Notes under the pieces: generated by a model
The model's input: only the letters and a program-made list of their open reading frames with translations
Database searches by the model: none
What the model was told of the DNA's origin: nothing
Program-made: the position numbers and the translations under genes
Assembly (NCBI GenBank): GCA_903870145.1
Contig: CAIQBO010000040.1
Span: 1-64,000 of the forward strand
DNA from: an uncultured Burkholderiales bacterium
GTDB taxonomy: Bacteria; Pseudomonadota; Gammaproteobacteria; Burkholderiales; Burkholderiaceae_C
Length of the DNA stretch: 64,000 nucleotides
Direction: 5' to 3'
Part shown: piece by piece, positions 50,041-61,214 of the stretch
Numbering within the stretch: the stretch's first letter is position 1
Layout: every line of letters starts with the position of its first letter

Positions 50041-52185
50041 GTGGCTGAACGATCTTTCATGCAGGAAGTCCAAAAACTTCGCTTGGGCGAAGGGGAAGAT
50101 TTCGGGGGCGAGGGTATTTTGGCCGTCACCAAGGCATTGCTGCAGTCGGGGGTGTCGTATGTGGCCGGTTACCAGGGCGCGCCCATCTCGCATTTGATGG
50201 ACGTGCTCACCGATGCCCATGAGATCTTGGAAGAGCTTGGCGTTCATTTTGAGCACAGCGCCTCTGAAGCCACGGCCACGGCCACATTGGCCGCATCGGT
50301 CAACTACCCTTTGCGTGGCGCGGTCACATTCAAGTCAACAGTGGGCATCAACGTGGCGTCGGACGCACTGGCCAATTTGGCCTCGGGCGGCGTGATGGGC
50401 GGCGCCATGATCATCGTCGGTGAAGACTATGGTGAGGGCTCGAGCATCATGCAAGAGCGCTCGCACGCCTTTGCCATGAAATCTCAAGTCTGGCTGATTG
50501 ACCCGCGCCCGAACTTGCCCAGCATCGTCAAAGCCGTGGAGATGGGGTTTGAGTTGTCTGAAGCCACGCAAACGCCCGTCATGCTGGAGCTGCGCATTCG
50601 AGCATGCCATGTGCACGGCCATTTCCAGACGCGCGCGAACGTGCGGCCTTCGTTTACCCTGAAAGATGCGATTGAAAACCCCAAGCGCGACACGGCCCGC
50701 ATTGTGCTGCCGCCTGCCAGTTATGTGCATGAGCAAGAAAAAATCCAAAAACGCTGGCCGGCTGCTTTGAAATTCATCCAAGAGCAGCAGGTCAACGAGT
50801 TTTTTTCTGAGCAGGCGCAAAACTTTGGCATCGTCATGCAAGGGGGCCTGTACAACGGTGTGATGCGGGCTTTGCAGCTCTTGGGCTTGGCCGACCCCTT
50901 TGGCCAATCGCAAGTGCCCTTGTATGTGCTGAACATCACCTACCCGTTGGTCGACGATGAGTTCAAAACTTTCTGTGCTGGCAAGCTGGGGCTTTTGGTG
51001 GTGGAGGAGGGGCAACCCGACTACATTGAACAAAATATTCACGCCATTTTGCGCAAGGCCGATGTGCCAACTCGACTCCACGGGAAGGACGTTTTCCCAA
51101 TGGGGGGCGAATACACCGGCGCCGTCTTGCTCCAAGGTGTCAGACAGTTCATAGAGCAATACATGCCTGAGTGGCAGATCCAAGTCCAAAGGCAGGATCT
51201 GAGCCCCTCGCCGGTGCAAGCGCTGGCAGTGGCACAGGTCCACGCACGGCCTCCTTCTTTTTGCACTGGCTGCCCTGAACGCCCCATTTTCACTGCATTG
51301 AAATTGCTTGAAAAAGAGTTGGGCCCACGCCATGTCAGTTGCGACATTGGCTGCCACTTGTTCTCCATTCTGCCGCCCTTTAACATTGGCGCGACCACCA
51401 TGGGTTACGGCTTGGGCTGGGCCGGTGCTTCGGCTTTCAATTCCAATGAAACCGACCGGCGCACCTTGGCCATCATGGGCGATGGCGGGTTTTGGCACAA
51501 CGGCTTGACCAGCGGCGTTGGCAATGCTGTTTTCAACCAAACCGACAACGTTTTATTGGTGGTTGACAACGGTTACTCCGCTGCCACGGGTGGCCAAGAT
51601 GTGCTCTCGTCCAAGGCCATCAACCCAATTCGAAGCACCAACAATCCGATTGAAAAAGCAGTGCGCGGTGTAGGGGTCAACTGGGTCAAAACGGTCACGC
51701 ACACCTACAGTTTGGATGCCATGCGGCAATCTTTGCGAGATGCCTTTAACTCCCGTGAGCGAGGCCCCAAAGTGGTGGTGGCGCAAAGCGAATGCATGCT
51801 CAACCTGCAGCGGCGTGTCAAGCCTTTGATGCTCGAGAAAATTAAAAAGGGCCAGCGCGTGGTGCGTGAGCGTTTCGGTATTGACCCTGACACCTGCACG
51901 GGAGACCACTCCTGCATCCGCCTGTCAGGTTGCCCCTCCCTGAGCATCATGAGCAACCCAGACCCATTGCGCACAGACCCCGTGGCCACTGTGATTGACA
52001 GCTGCGTTGGCTGCGGCCTGTGTGGTGAAGTGGCGCATGCAGCGGTTTTGTGCCCCTCGTTTTACCGCGCTGAAATCATCAACAACCCCACGCCATGGGA
52101 CCGATTCAAAGCGCTGATCAGATCCAAAGTGATTGGCTTTTTACAGCAGCGAATTGACAAACGCCTTGAAGGCATCGCAGCCTGA
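50041..52185 (+). CDS. Indolepyruvate ferredoxin oxidoreductase alpha-like subunit
   Basis: A 714-residue thiamine-diphosphate enzyme subunit starting at GTG. Order: pyrimidine-binding domain (GYQGAPISHLMDVL near 40-53), pyrophosphate-binding domain with MGDGGFWHNGLTSGVGN (ThDP/Mg site) and a C-terminal ferredoxin-like domain with two clusters of cysteines (CTGDHSCIRLSGCPS and CVGCGLCGE...CPS). It should oxidise an aryl- or other 2-oxoacid to its CoA ester with the beta subunit, with electrons going to ferredoxin. The stop overlaps the beta start by one base. Confidence 0.9.
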   Translation: MAERSFMQEVQKLRLGEGEDFGGEGILAVTKALLQSGVSYVAGYQGAPISHLMDVLTDAHEILEELGVHFEHSASEATATATLAASVNYPLRGAVTFKSTVGINVASDALANLASGGVMGGAMIIVGEDYGEGSSIMQERSHAFAMKSQVWLIDPRPNLPSIVKAVEMGFELSEATQTPVMLELRIRACHVHGHFQTRANVRPSFTLKDAIENPKRDTARIVLPPASYVHEQEKIQKRWPAALKFIQEQQVNEFFSEQAQNFGIVMQGGLYNGVMRALQLLGLADPFGQSQVPLYVLNITYPLVDDEFKTFCAGKLGLLVVEEGQPDYIEQNIHAILRKADVPTRLHGKDVFPMGGEYTGAVLLQGVRQFIEQYMPEWQIQVQRQDLSPSPVQALAVAQVHARPPSFCTGCPERPIFTALKLLEKELGPRHVSCDIGCHLFSILPPFNIGATTMGYGLGWAGASAFNSNETDRRTLAIMGDGGFWHNGLTSGVGNAVFNQTDNVLLVVDNGYSAATGGQDVLSSKAINPIRSTNNPIEKAVRGVGVNWVKTVTHTYSLDAMRQSLRDAFNSRERGPKVVVAQSECMLNLQRRVKPLMLEKIKKGQRVVRERFGIDPDTCTGDHSCIRLSGCPSLSIMSNPDPLRTDPVATVIDSCVGCGLCGEVAHAAVLCPSFYRAEIINNPTPWDRFKALIRSKVIGFLQQRIDKRLEGIAA

Positions 52186-53759
52186 TGCAGACCCCATTGA
52201 ACCCGTCAGACTCGCCCCTTATCACCATTGCAGTGTTGGCCATGGGCGGGGAGGGTGGAGGTGTGCTGGCCGATTGGCTGGTTGATCTGGCCCAAAACAA
52301 TGGTTACTTGGCTCAATCGACATCTGTGCCGGGGGTGGCGCAGCGCACGGGCGCTACGATTTACTACATCGAGATGTTTCCCCGCTCGTCAGTGCCAGAT
52401 GGAAAGTTGCCCGTGATGGCCTTGAGTCCATTTCCGGGTGCAGTTGACATCGTCATCGCCTCGGAGTTGATGGAGGCCGGACGTGCTGTGCAACGCGGCT
52501 TTGTAGATGCGCAAAAAACGACCTTCATTGCCTCCACGCACCGTGTTTACTCCATGACTGAGCGCGTTGCCATGGGTGATGGCCGAGTGGATCACGGCAA
52601 GTTGATTGAAGGCGCGCAGGCCTCGGCAAAACTCTGGCTGGGCGCTAACTTTTCCGCTGTGGCAGAGCAAGCGGGCAGCTTGATTGGCCCGGCTTTGTTC
52701 GGTGCATTGGCATTGATCGGCCGCCTGCCCTTTGATCGTCAGCAATTTGAAGACAGCATCAAGCGCAGTGGCGTGGGCGTTCAATCAAGCTTAAAGGCTT
52801 TTGCAGCTGGCTGGCAAGAGGCCAAGGCAACGCAGGCTCGAGGTAGCAAGGGGAATCTGCATTTAGAAGGCCAGGCTACACCCGGTTTGTCTGCACCACC
52901 GGCCCTTGCCCCAGTTGGCCCCCGATTGCAGGCTTTGGCGCTGCGTGCGGCGCACAGTTTGCCCGCGCCAGCCCTTGAGAACACCAGGCTGGGCTTGATG
53001 CGACTGGCAGACTACCAAAGCATCGACTACGCAGCTTTGTTCTTGGATCGCTTGATCTCGATGAGCAAGGCCCTAGAAAACTTGGGGCCTCAAGCCGCGC
53101 CGTTGATCAGCGAAACAGCCCGGCACCTGGCACTTTGGATGACTTACGAGGACAGCGTGCGTGTGGCCGATTTGAAAACGCGCAGAGCCCGTTTTGACCG
53201 GGTCGGGCGTGAGGTGCGGCAAACTGCAGACCAAGGCCTGGCGATCAATGAATTTCTGCACCCTCGTGTTGAAGAAATTGCAGACATTTTGCCTGCCCCT
53301 GTGGGGCGATGGCTGTTGTCCTCCCGCTGGGCGCGTGCCTGCTTAGCCCCATTGACCCGCAAGGGCCGCATCGTTCAAACCAGTTCTTTGCGAGGCTTTG
53401 CCTTGCTTTATGCCATTGCTTCTTTGCGCCGCTGGCGACCTGTCTCACTGCGTTACACGCAAGAGCACGAGCGCATGCAGCAATGGCTGGCGCAGGCAGT
53501 GCAACTGGCCTACCAGCAGCCTGAGTTGGCCATGCAAGTGGTCAAGGCCCAGCAGTTGATCAAGGGCTACGGAGACACCCATGCCAGAGGCTGGCGCAGT
53601 TTTGAAAAAATAATTCAAGCCTTGCCACTGCTGCAGTCGCAGGTGGATGGGCCCAAGCGCATGGCCCATTTGATCCAAGCGGCACTGGCAGATGAACACG
53701 GCAATGCATTAGACAAAGCTTTGTTTGCGCTGAACCTGCATGCGCAAAACCCGAATTGA
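52185..53759 (+). CDS. Indolepyruvate oxidoreductase beta-like subunit with C-terminal DUF6537-type extension
   Basis: A 524-residue protein. The first about 200 residues match the gamma/beta domain of 2-oxoacid oxidoreductases: AVLAMGGEGGGVLADWLVDLA, in parts, then VPGVAQRTGATIYYIE. The remaining about 300 residues form a separate alpha-helical domain that I associate with DUF6537. Typical archaeal IorB is only about 200 residues. It works with the upstream alpha-like subunit; the operon continues into a TRAP transporter after 50 bases. Confidence 0.88.
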   Translation: MQTPLNPSDSPLITIAVLAMGGEGGGVLADWLVDLAQNNGYLAQSTSVPGVAQRTGATIYYIEMFPRSSVPDGKLPVMALSPFPGAVDIVIASELMEAGRAVQRGFVDAQKTTFIASTHRVYSMTERVAMGDGRVDHGKLIEGAQASAKLWLGANFSAVAEQAGSLIGPALFGALALIGRLPFDRQQFEDSIKRSGVGVQSSLKAFAAGWQEAKATQARGSKGNLHLEGQATPGLSAPPALAPVGPRLQALALRAAHSLPAPALENTRLGLMRLADYQSIDYAALFLDRLISMSKALENLGPQAAPLISETARHLALWMTYEDSVRVADLKTRRARFDRVGREVRQTADQGLAINEFLHPRVEEIADILPAPVGRWLLSSRWARACLAPLTRKGRIVQTSSLRGFALLYAIASLRRWRPVSLRYTQEHERMQQWLAQAVQLAYQQPELAMQVVKAQQLIKGYGDTHARGWRSFEKIIQALPLLQSQVDGPKRMAHLIQAALADEHGNALDKALFALNLHAQNPN

Positions 53760-53806
53760 CAAGCCTCAATTCTGGTCTGACACTTCGTTCACAAAAGGAG
53801 ACGTAG

Positions 53807-55305
<1,499 letters not shown>

Positions 55306-55353
55306 GATTTCAGTTCATGCAACTTTCGTCATTTCTGGCCAGAGGGCTCGGGC

Positions 55354-56670
55354 ATGTCTAGCTGGCAATTCGCTGCGTTTTTGATGCTGGGCGGCTCGAC
55401 CTTGTTGTTGTTCATAGGCATGCCTGTGGCCTTGACGTTCTTGTCAGTCAATATTGTGGGGGCTTGGCTTTACATGGGCGGCGAGCCCGGTTTGGTGCAG
55501 CTTGTGCGAAGCAGTGTCAGTTCGGTGGCCGCATTTTCTCTCACGCCCATTCCTTTGTTTGTCTTGATGGGTGAGATTTTGTTTCACACCGGCTTGGCCC
55601 TTAAAGTGATCGAGGGTGTGGAGCGCTTGATCTCGCGTGTGCCGGGGCGCTTGGCGGTGGTGGCGGTGGTGGCCGGCACGGTGTTCTCGGCCATTTCAGG
55701 CTCCACCATTGCCACGACCGCCATGCTGGGCTCCCTGATGCTGCCGGTCATGCTCTCGCGTGGCTACCACCCCACGATTGCAGCAGGGCCCATCATGGCC
55801 ATTGGCGCGGTCGATATGCTGATACCGCCTTCTGCGCTGACGGTGCTCTTGGGTTCTTTGTCAGGCATCTCCATCTCCAAACTGCTGCTCGGGGGCATTG
55901 TGCCGGGCATCATTTTGTCGGTGGCTTTTGTGCTTTGGATCATTGTGCGCGTGCGAATTAGCCCGCATTTGGCCCCCCCTGACCCTCAGGCAAAAGTGCA
56001 CCAAGGTTGGGCGCGCTGGCATTTGTTCTTTGCATATGTGCTGCCAACGCTCTCCATTTTTGGCGTGGTGGTGGGAGCCTTGGCCGCCGGCTTTGCAACG
56101 CCCACGGAGTGCGCTGCATTGGGCGCATTTGCAACCATGTTGTTGGCAGCGCTTTATGGGGTGCTTCACTGGGAGGCCGTTGTCAAAGCGCTGAAAGGTA
56201 CAGCCGCCATTTCTGGAATGATTCTTTTCATTATTTTGGGAGCCACCACCTTCGCTCAGCTCTTGTCTTTCTCAGGCGCCAGTGCGGGCCTGGTGGGCAT
56301 GATCACAGAGCAGGGTTTGTCGACCAGCATGATTGTGGTTGGGATGATGCTGATCCTCATTTTCTTGGGGGTTTTTGTCGATCAGGTCAGCATGATGATG
56401 ATCACCTTGCCTATTTTCATGCCTATCGTCAATAAGCTGGGCATTGACCCCGTGTGGTTTGGTGTGATGTTTTTGATCTGTATGCAATTGGGCTTGCTTT
56501 TGCCACCCCACGGCTTGCTGCTGATGACGATGCGTGGGGTAGCGCCACCGTCTGTCAGCATGGCCCAGATCTTCATGGCCGTTGGCCCGTATGTGGTCAT
56601 GAGTTTGATCTTGCTGGCAGCGGTTTTTTGGCTGCCTGCTATCGCAACGTGGTTGCCAGCTTGGCTTTAG
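55354..56670 (+). CDS. TRAP transporter large permease, DctM type
   Basis: A 438-residue permease with about 12 helices. GRLAVVAVVAGTVFSAISGSTIATTAMLG (split across two helices) and IMAIGAVDMLIPPSALTVLLG are diagnostic of DctM. It completes the DctPQM set and follows the oxidoreductase genes in the same direction. Confidence 0.92.
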   Translation: MSSWQFAAFLMLGGSTLLLFIGMPVALTFLSVNIVGAWLYMGGEPGLVQLVRSSVSSVAAFSLTPIPLFVLMGEILFHTGLALKVIEGVERLISRVPGRLAVVAVVAGTVFSAISGSTIATTAMLGSLMLPVMLSRGYHPTIAAGPIMAIGAVDMLIPPSALTVLLGSLSGISISKLLLGGIVPGIILSVAFVLWIIVRVRISPHLAPPDPQAKVHQGWARWHLFFAYVLPTLSIFGVVVGALAAGFATPTECAALGAFATMLLAALYGVLHWEAVVKALKGTAAISGMILFIILGATTFAQLLSFSGASAGLVGMITEQGLSTSMIVVGMMLILIFLGVFVDQVSMMMITLPIFMPIVNKLGIDPVWFGVMFLICMQLGLLLPPHGLLLMTMRGVAPPSVSMAQIFMAVGPYVVMSLILLAAVFWLPAIATWLPAWL

Positions 56671-56775
56671 CTCAGGACTGGGTTATCTCGGGCGTGCGGT
56701 GAAAGTTGGCAAGTCATCATCAAAGTTTTAATCGTATGAAAACATTGGGTAAAATAAATCCAAGGGGGCTTCCAA

Positions 56776-57234
56776 TTGCTATTCGATCACTGCGCCAAAT
56801 GCAAAAGCTGTTGTCATGTTGACTCAGACTATGCGCCACTTGAAGTGACATTGACCGCAACTGAATCGAAAGTTTTAAGCCATGTTTGCCTCGATGGAAA
56901 TTGCGAGCATTTAGGCCCCAATGGATGCGTGCTGGGAGATCAAAAACCGTTCAGTTGCCAGCTCTACCCTTTGTCATTCAATCCAACTTCTCGCCAATTT
57001 TATTTTGATATTGCATGTCCCCTCATGTCGGAATATACTGAGCAACTGCAGTCAACGAGCAGCGAGGCATCTGTTCATTTAGCGCAAATGACAAAAGAGA
57101 TCAAAAAATTGGAAAAAATCGACCCCGCTTTCATTCGAAGAAATCATGAAGTGGATGTCGATTTTTTTGATTTATTACCACTGACCAAGCCAAGTTCTCG
57201 CAGAACAAAAAAAAAGAACCTCGCTAAGTTATGA
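56776..57234 (+). CDS. YkgJ-type cysteine-cluster protein
   Basis: A 152-residue protein read from TTG 56776, which follows AAGGGGG with 7-base spacing. The cysteine pattern is the YkgJ/Fli-B-like zinc or Fe-S cluster type: HCAKCKSCC at 5-13, CEHLGPNGC in the 40s-50s, KPFSCQLYPL and IACPL. The C-terminal half is a charged helix with a basic tail. Its stop overlaps the start of the next gene by 4 bases, so the two proteins are made together. Function unknown; members of this family often accompany protein-modifying or radical enzymes. Confidence 0.75.
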   Translation: MLFDHCAKCKSCCHVDSDYAPLEVTLTATESKVLSHVCLDGNCEHLGPNGCVLGDQKPFSCQLYPLSFNPTSRQFYFDIACPLMSEYTEQLQSTSSEASVHLAQMTKEIKKLEKIDPAFIRRNHEVDVDFFDLLPLTKPSSRRTKKKNLAKL

Positions 57235-58103
57235 GCAAGACCCAGCCTTTGTATACGCGCGACATTGAACTTCTGGAAGCGGGAGTTAACAAAGTCGAAA
57301 CTCAGACTGTTGGAAATCAAACTTGGAGCCGTGAAAACCTCTGTGTGGAGAGTTACCACGAGGAAATTTTGTATTACACAACGCGCTGGGACGCTTTGTG
57401 CCCTTACATAGATGTCACCCCTGAAATGATGCAAATGGCCAAAAAGCCATTCATTGTTTACGCCGTTCCGCCAGAGAGTCCCTATGGCGTGCCTATCAAT
57501 GACAAATACGGCTTGGTGCATGCGGCTTCTGAAGAATTCTGGATCGAACCCCGAAGAAACCGAAAATTCAGAGAATTAGAAAAGCAGTTCAAAAATTTCA
57601 GCGTCACAGAGGATGTGATCAGTGGCAGCAAACTCTCTGTTGCCGATATTTACGCCATGGGCGGCGTGCATTTTGAGAGTTACTTCATCCATGATAAAGA
57701 GGTTGAAGGTTTTGTCGATTACATCAGTCACTTGCAGGTGCTGGTCATTCGTGTTTTTGCTGAGAATGGCGACCTGGTATTGACCGATGTTTCTGTGTTG
57801 CTGCCAGAGCGCAGCCAGGTTTATGGCAGTTTTTGCCAGTGGAACACGCAATATAAAAACCGCTCGCCAGGCATTTATGCCTGTCTATTGGCCACAAAGT
57901 GGACCGCCAAAAATGGCTACAAATACTACAACCTCGGGCCGGTGGACGATTATGGCTACAAGGCTTTGTTTGTGACCGACTTTGAACCCATATTTGCACT
58001 GGCCTTCACCGACAGCGATCATCCCTTGGCACTGGACCCTAAGTCGCCCTTGCACACAGATTTCAAACCCGATGTGTGGAATCGGATATTGCGAAATCCT
58101 TGA
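57231..58103 (+). CDS. Arginyl-tRNA-protein-transferase-like GNAT-fold protein
   Basis: A 290-residue cytoplasmic protein. The C-terminal half resembles the catalytic part of ATE/Bpt transferases: NGDLVLTDVSVLLPERSQV, then QYKNRSPGIYACLLATKWTAKNGYKYYNLG, in parts, matching the pattern of a short strand, S-x-G-x-Y, long helix, and YYxLG. The N-terminal cysteine-rich domain of true Bpt/ATE proteins is not seen; instead the overlapping upstream gene encodes a separate cysteine-cluster protein. I infer a transferase that modifies a protein or peptide, possibly using aminoacyl-tRNA. The match is by eye and moderate. Confidence 0.6.
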   Translation: MSKTQPLYTRDIELLEAGVNKVETQTVGNQTWSRENLCVESYHEEILYYTTRWDALCPYIDVTPEMMQMAKKPFIVYAVPPESPYGVPINDKYGLVHAASEEFWIEPRRNRKFRELEKQFKNFSVTEDVISGSKLSVADIYAMGGVHFESYFIHDKEVEGFVDYISHLQVLVIRVFAENGDLVLTDVSVLLPERSQVYGSFCQWNTQYKNRSPGIYACLLATKWTAKNGYKYYNLGPVDDYGYKALFVTDFEPIFALAFTDSDHPLALDPKSPLHTDFKPDVWNRILRNP

Positions 58104-58124
58104 ACCTGCGCGGGTTCGGGTTTA
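58102..58124. terminator. Hairpin between convergent genes
   Basis: GAACC and GGTTC pair around a GC-rich tetraloop region immediately after the ATE-like stop, followed by GGGTTTATT. The T-tract is short. It could serve both converging genes. Confidence 0.35.
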
Positions 58125-58544
58125 TTCAAAAGTGTGTATTTCGCCAAAAGCTTCGTCGTAGTCTAGGAAAATTTCTTCGCCAGTTTGGATGGCGCGAAGC
58201 GACAGCATTTTTCCATTTTTCAAATACTTGACGCTGGGCGTCTTGGAGTGGTTCAAATAAAACGCCATGTTCATCGAGTTCATGCCGATCGAAGGAATAT
58301 GGACGGACTCTTCGTCGTAGTAACAAAAAATTTCTATTTCACGTCGAACTGCTGAGGGCAGTTTTTTGATTTCAGCGGGTGAAAATTTAATTTCTCTGAA
58401 GTCCAGCCAAGTTTTCAAAGGGTTGACGCCTTTGGGAATGGATCGTATTGCAAACACGCCTATCCCATGCACGGGCGAGACACCCAATCGGCAATAGACT
58501 TCGTTATGAAGATGGCTGAAGATTTTGGCTTTGCTTTTAGACAT
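58122..58544 (-). CDS. SET-domain protein, putative lysine methyltransferase
   Basis: A 140-residue stand-alone SET domain. SPVHGIGVFAIRSIPKG is the N-terminal SET strand, YLNHSKTPSVKY corresponds to the NHS cofactor motif, and IQTGEEIFLDYDEAFGE to the GEEL-x-x-DY motif. The post-SET cysteine set is absent. ATG 58544 (MSKSKAK) is preferred over TTG 58553. It is convergent with the ATE-like gene and divergent from the dienelactone hydrolase gene. The substrate is unknown. Confidence 0.8.
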   Translation of the reverse strand: MSKSKAKIFSHLHNEVYCRLGVSPVHGIGVFAIRSIPKGVNPLKTWLDFREIKFSPAEIKKLPSAVRREIEIFCYYDEESVHIPSIGMNSMNMAFYLNHSKTPSVKYLKNGKMLSLRAIQTGEEIFLDYDEAFGEIHTFE

Positions 58545-58577
58545 GACGGACAAATTGCTGAAAAGAATTACCTTGTT

Positions 58578-58606
58578 TTAACAGTTTTTCTAGGTGTCAC
58601 GATAAG
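58578..58606 (+). promoter_or_regulatory. Sigma-70 promoter of the dienelactone hydrolase gene
   Basis: TTAACA at 58578-58583 and GATAAG at 58601-58606 are 17 bases apart, with a start expected near 58613 and the ATG at 58635. Confidence 0.55.
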
Positions 58607-58634
58607 ATGCGTCTAATTTTGACATACCCCTCAA

Positions 58635-59552
58635 ATGAGCCGAGCCATGAACCCTGTTATGTCGCCAGTGCAAATTGACCCCAAGATCTACCAACTCTAT
58701 GACGAGTATTGCCACGGCGGCATGGACCGGCGTGAGTTTTTGGCCAAGGCCAGTGCCATTGCAGTGGGCGGCCTTGCCATGGCTCAGGCCATGTTTCCAA
58801 GGTACGTCAACGCGCAAACTGTCTCCTTCACAGACACTCGAATCAAGGCACAGTATGTGACTTACCCCTCGCCGGGTGGGAACTCCGGTCAGATGCGCGC
58901 TTATTTGGTGCAGCCCGTCACGCCAGCGCCTGGGCCCCAGGGCAAAACAAACCCGGCTGTCATGGTGATTCATGAGAACAGGGGCTTGAACCCCTACGTT
59001 GAAGATGTAGCCAGGCGTTTGGCTGCCGCTGGATTCTTGGCCATGGCCCCCGATGGGCTCCACCCCGTGGGCGGCTACCCTGGGAATGACGACCAAGGCC
59101 GAGAGTTGCAAGCCAGTTTGAACCCCGCAAAACTTCAAACCGACATGCTCAACAGTGCGGTTTTTCTCAAAAACCATGCCCTGTCTTCAGGACACTTGGG
59201 GGTGACCGGATTTTGCTGGGGTGGGGGCATCACCAACTTTTTGGCTGCTGAACTTGGGGCCGACATGAAGGCGGGTGCGCCCTATTATGGGGAAGCGGCC
59301 AAAGCAGAAAAAGTAGCTGCCATTCGGTGTGAGTTACTTTTGCATTTTGCTGAGAATGACCCCCGCATCAATGCGCAGTGGCCTGCTTTTCAGTCGGCAC
59401 TCGAGGCCAAATCGATCAAGCACCTAGCGCACGTTTATGCAGGTACGCAGCATGGGTTTCACAACAATTCAACACCGCGCTACGTGCAAGCAGCTGCAGA
59501 GTTGTCTTGGTCACGCACGCTGGAGTTTTTCAAGAAAAATTTGATGGCCTGA
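58635..59552 (+). CDS. Dienelactone hydrolase family protein, probably Tat-exported
   Basis: A 305-residue alpha/beta hydrolase. An N-terminal Tat-like segment [20 protein letters not shown] (about residues 31-50) suggests export. The core has [21 protein letters not shown], in parts, the nucleophile elbow GFCWGG (Cys as in dienelactone hydrolases) and the catalytic His in GTQHGFHN. The DR rather than RR before EFL leaves export uncertain (one R pair is present). A lactone or ester substrate is likely. Confidence 0.85.
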   Translation: MSRAMNPVMSPVQIDPKIYQLYDEYCHGGMDRREFLAKASAIAVGGLAMAQAMFPRYVNAQTVSFTDTRIKAQYVTYPSPGGNSGQMRAYLVQPVTPAPGPQGKTNPAVMVIHENRGLNPYVEDVARRLAAAGFLAMAPDGLHPVGGYPGNDDQGRELQASLNPAKLQTDMLNSAVFLKNHALSSGHLGVTGFCWGGGITNFLAAELGADMKAGAPYYGEAAKAEKVAAIRCELLLHFAENDPRINAQWPAFQSALEAKSIKHLAHVYAGTQHGFHNNSTPRYVQAAAELSWSRTLEFFKKNLMA

Positions 59553-59637
59553 AGCCGTTGCTGAATGTGACTTCTGCGTGCAGCCCTGGCCATCGCATTC
59601 AGGCAAAATGCTCTTTTCAAAATATTCAGAGATCCAC

Positions 59638-60051
59638 ATGCAGCCTTTTCACTTGGCATTTCCCGTGACTTCCTTGGCCAAAGCCCGCGCTTTTTACGGC
59701 GACCTGCTGGGTTGCCCTGAAGGGCGCTCGAGCCCCGACTGGATTGATTTCAATTTCTATGGCCACCAAATCGTGGCCCACTTGAGCCCTTCAGAAGCTG
59801 GGCACCACAACACCAGCGCAGTCGATGGTGACAACGTGCCCGTGCGCCACTTTGGTGTGGTGCTTGACTTGCCGCAGTGGCATAGCTTGGCCGATAAATT
59901 GAAAAATGCGGGCGTGCAGTTCGTGATCGAGCCGCACATTCGTTTCAAAGGCCAAGTCGGTGAGCAAGCCACCATGTTTTTCCTGGACCCCTGCGGCAAC
60001 GCGGTGGAGTTCAAGGCCTTTGCCAACCCTGAGAGTTTGTTTGCCAAGTAG
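59638..60051 (+). CDS. VOC-family (glyoxalase-like) protein
   Basis: A 137-residue protein with two beta-alpha-beta-beta-beta modules: [25 protein letters not shown] at the start and RHFGVVLDL...[15 protein letters not shown] in the second half. Metal-ligand candidates are H4 and H of RHFG and the Glu in NAVEFK. ATG 59638 begins the conserved fold; the frame to 59578 has no support. The exact reaction is open; dioxygenases, lyases and binding proteins share this fold. Confidence 0.82.
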   Translation: MQPFHLAFPVTSLAKARAFYGDLLGCPEGRSSPDWIDFNFYGHQIVAHLSPSEAGHHNTSAVDGDNVPVRHFGVVLDLPQWHSLADKLKNAGVQFVIEPHIRFKGQVGEQATMFFLDPCGNAVEFKAFANPESLFAK

Positions 60052-60086
60052 GCCAGAGCACACGGGTAAGCCAATCCATTTGCCAC

Positions 60087-60644
60087 ATGTCCAACACGTC
60101 CTATAACTGGCTGGCCAAGACCTTTCATTGGTTCATGGCCTTTGGAATTTTGGGCAGCTTTGCACTGGGCACGGTCATGAGTGATCTGCCTTTTTCACCA
60201 GAAAAGTTGCAGTACTTTGCATGGCATAAATGGGCAGGTGTATCCATTTTTATCCTGGTTTGGGCCCGTCTTTTGTGGCGCCTTTACAGTCAAGTTCCGG
60301 CTTACCTCCCAAGCTTATCTGCTCGCACGCAACACTTTGCGCAGCTCATGCACGCAGTGCTCTACGGTTTGATGATCGTGATCCCCTTGACAGGGTGGTT
60401 GATGAGTTCAGCCAAGGGCGTTCAAACCGTATGGTTTGGCCTGTGGCCGATTCCAGACTTGTTGCAAAAAGACAAGCCCTTGGGGCAAACACTGGAGTTG
60501 GTGCACAGCAGTCTGAACTGGGTCTTCATGGCTTTGATCATGGGGCATGCCGCCATGGCTTTGAAGCATCACCTGATCGATCGTGACGATACGCTCAGGC
60601 GCATGTTGCCCAGCCGAGCTTCAATAGGAAATGCCGATGTTTAA
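60087..60644 (+). CDS. Cytochrome b561
   Basis: A 185-residue integral membrane diheme protein with four helices. Conserved His positions are in AKTFHWFMA, FAWHKWAG, MHAVLYGLMIVIPLTGWLMSSA (split) and LVHSSLNWVFMALIMGHAAMALKHH. Bacterial members move electrons or superoxide across the membrane. Followed by two YceI genes, a common neighbourhood for this family; the first YceI start overlaps its end. Confidence 0.9.
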   Translation: MSNTSYNWLAKTFHWFMAFGILGSFALGTVMSDLPFSPEKLQYFAWHKWAGVSIFILVWARLLWRLYSQVPAYLPSLSARTQHFAQLMHAVLYGLMIVIPLTGWLMSSAKGVQTVWFGLWPIPDLLQKDKPLGQTLELVHSSLNWVFMALIMGHAAMALKHHLIDRDDTLRRMLPSRASIGNADV

Positions 60645-61194
60645 ATTTTTGGGATGGGCCTTCACACTTTCGCTGGCTCTGCCTGTGCAGGCTGTGGAGT
60701 ACAAACTGGTGCAGGCTGATAAAAGCAGCTTGGCATTCAGTGTCAAGCAAATGGGTGTTGCCATGGATGGGAAATTTAAAAAATTCTCCGCCCAAATGAA
60801 CTTTGACCCTGCCAAGCTTGCCGCGAGCAAGGCGCGCATTGAAATTGAACTGGCTTCGATCGACACAGGTTCTGCCGAAGGGGACCAAGAGGTTGTCACC
60901 AAGTCGTGGTTCAATGTGGCGGCTTACCCCAAAGCCATTTTTGTGAGCACGCAAATCAAAGCTGCTGGACCGAACCAGTACCAAGTTGACGGCGCGCTCA
61001 CCATCAAAGGTCAAACCAAAGACATCAGCTTCCCCTTAAAATACACTGCCCTTGGCACTTCGGGGCAATTCACGGGAAGTTTCACCATGCGCCGCGCTGA
61101 TTTTTCAATCGGCGAGGGCATGTGGGCGAAATTTGACACCGTGGCCAATGAAGTCCAAGTACATTTCCAACTCTCCGCGCAAGCGGGCAAATAA
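60637..61194 (+). CDS. YceI-family protein (first copy)
   Basis: A 185-residue exported lipocalin-like barrel. I prefer ATG 60637 because AGGA lies 7 bases upstream; the ATG at 60631 is too close. After the signal peptide (to about residue 18) come VKQMGVAMDGKFKKFSAQMNFDPA, in parts, and GALTIKGQTKDISFPL, the family hallmark. YceI proteins bind isoprenoids such as ubiquinone-8 precursors in relatives. Confidence 0.9.
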   Translation: MFKFLGWAFTLSLALPVQAVEYKLVQADKSSLAFSVKQMGVAMDGKFKKFSAQMNFDPAKLAASKARIEIELASIDTGSAEGDQEVVTKSWFNVAAYPKAIFVSTQIKAAGPNQYQVDGALTIKGQTKDISFPLKYTALGTSGQFTGSFTMRRADFSIGEGMWAKFDTVANEVQVHFQLSAQAGK

Positions 61195-61214
61195 CTTTTT
61201 AACAGGAGACACCC

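Noticed and set aside
50335-51540. 401-codon antisense ORF within the oxidoreductase alpha gene
   Set aside because: The opposite frame encodes a complete, recognisable enzyme; long antisense frames are a codon-bias artefact here.
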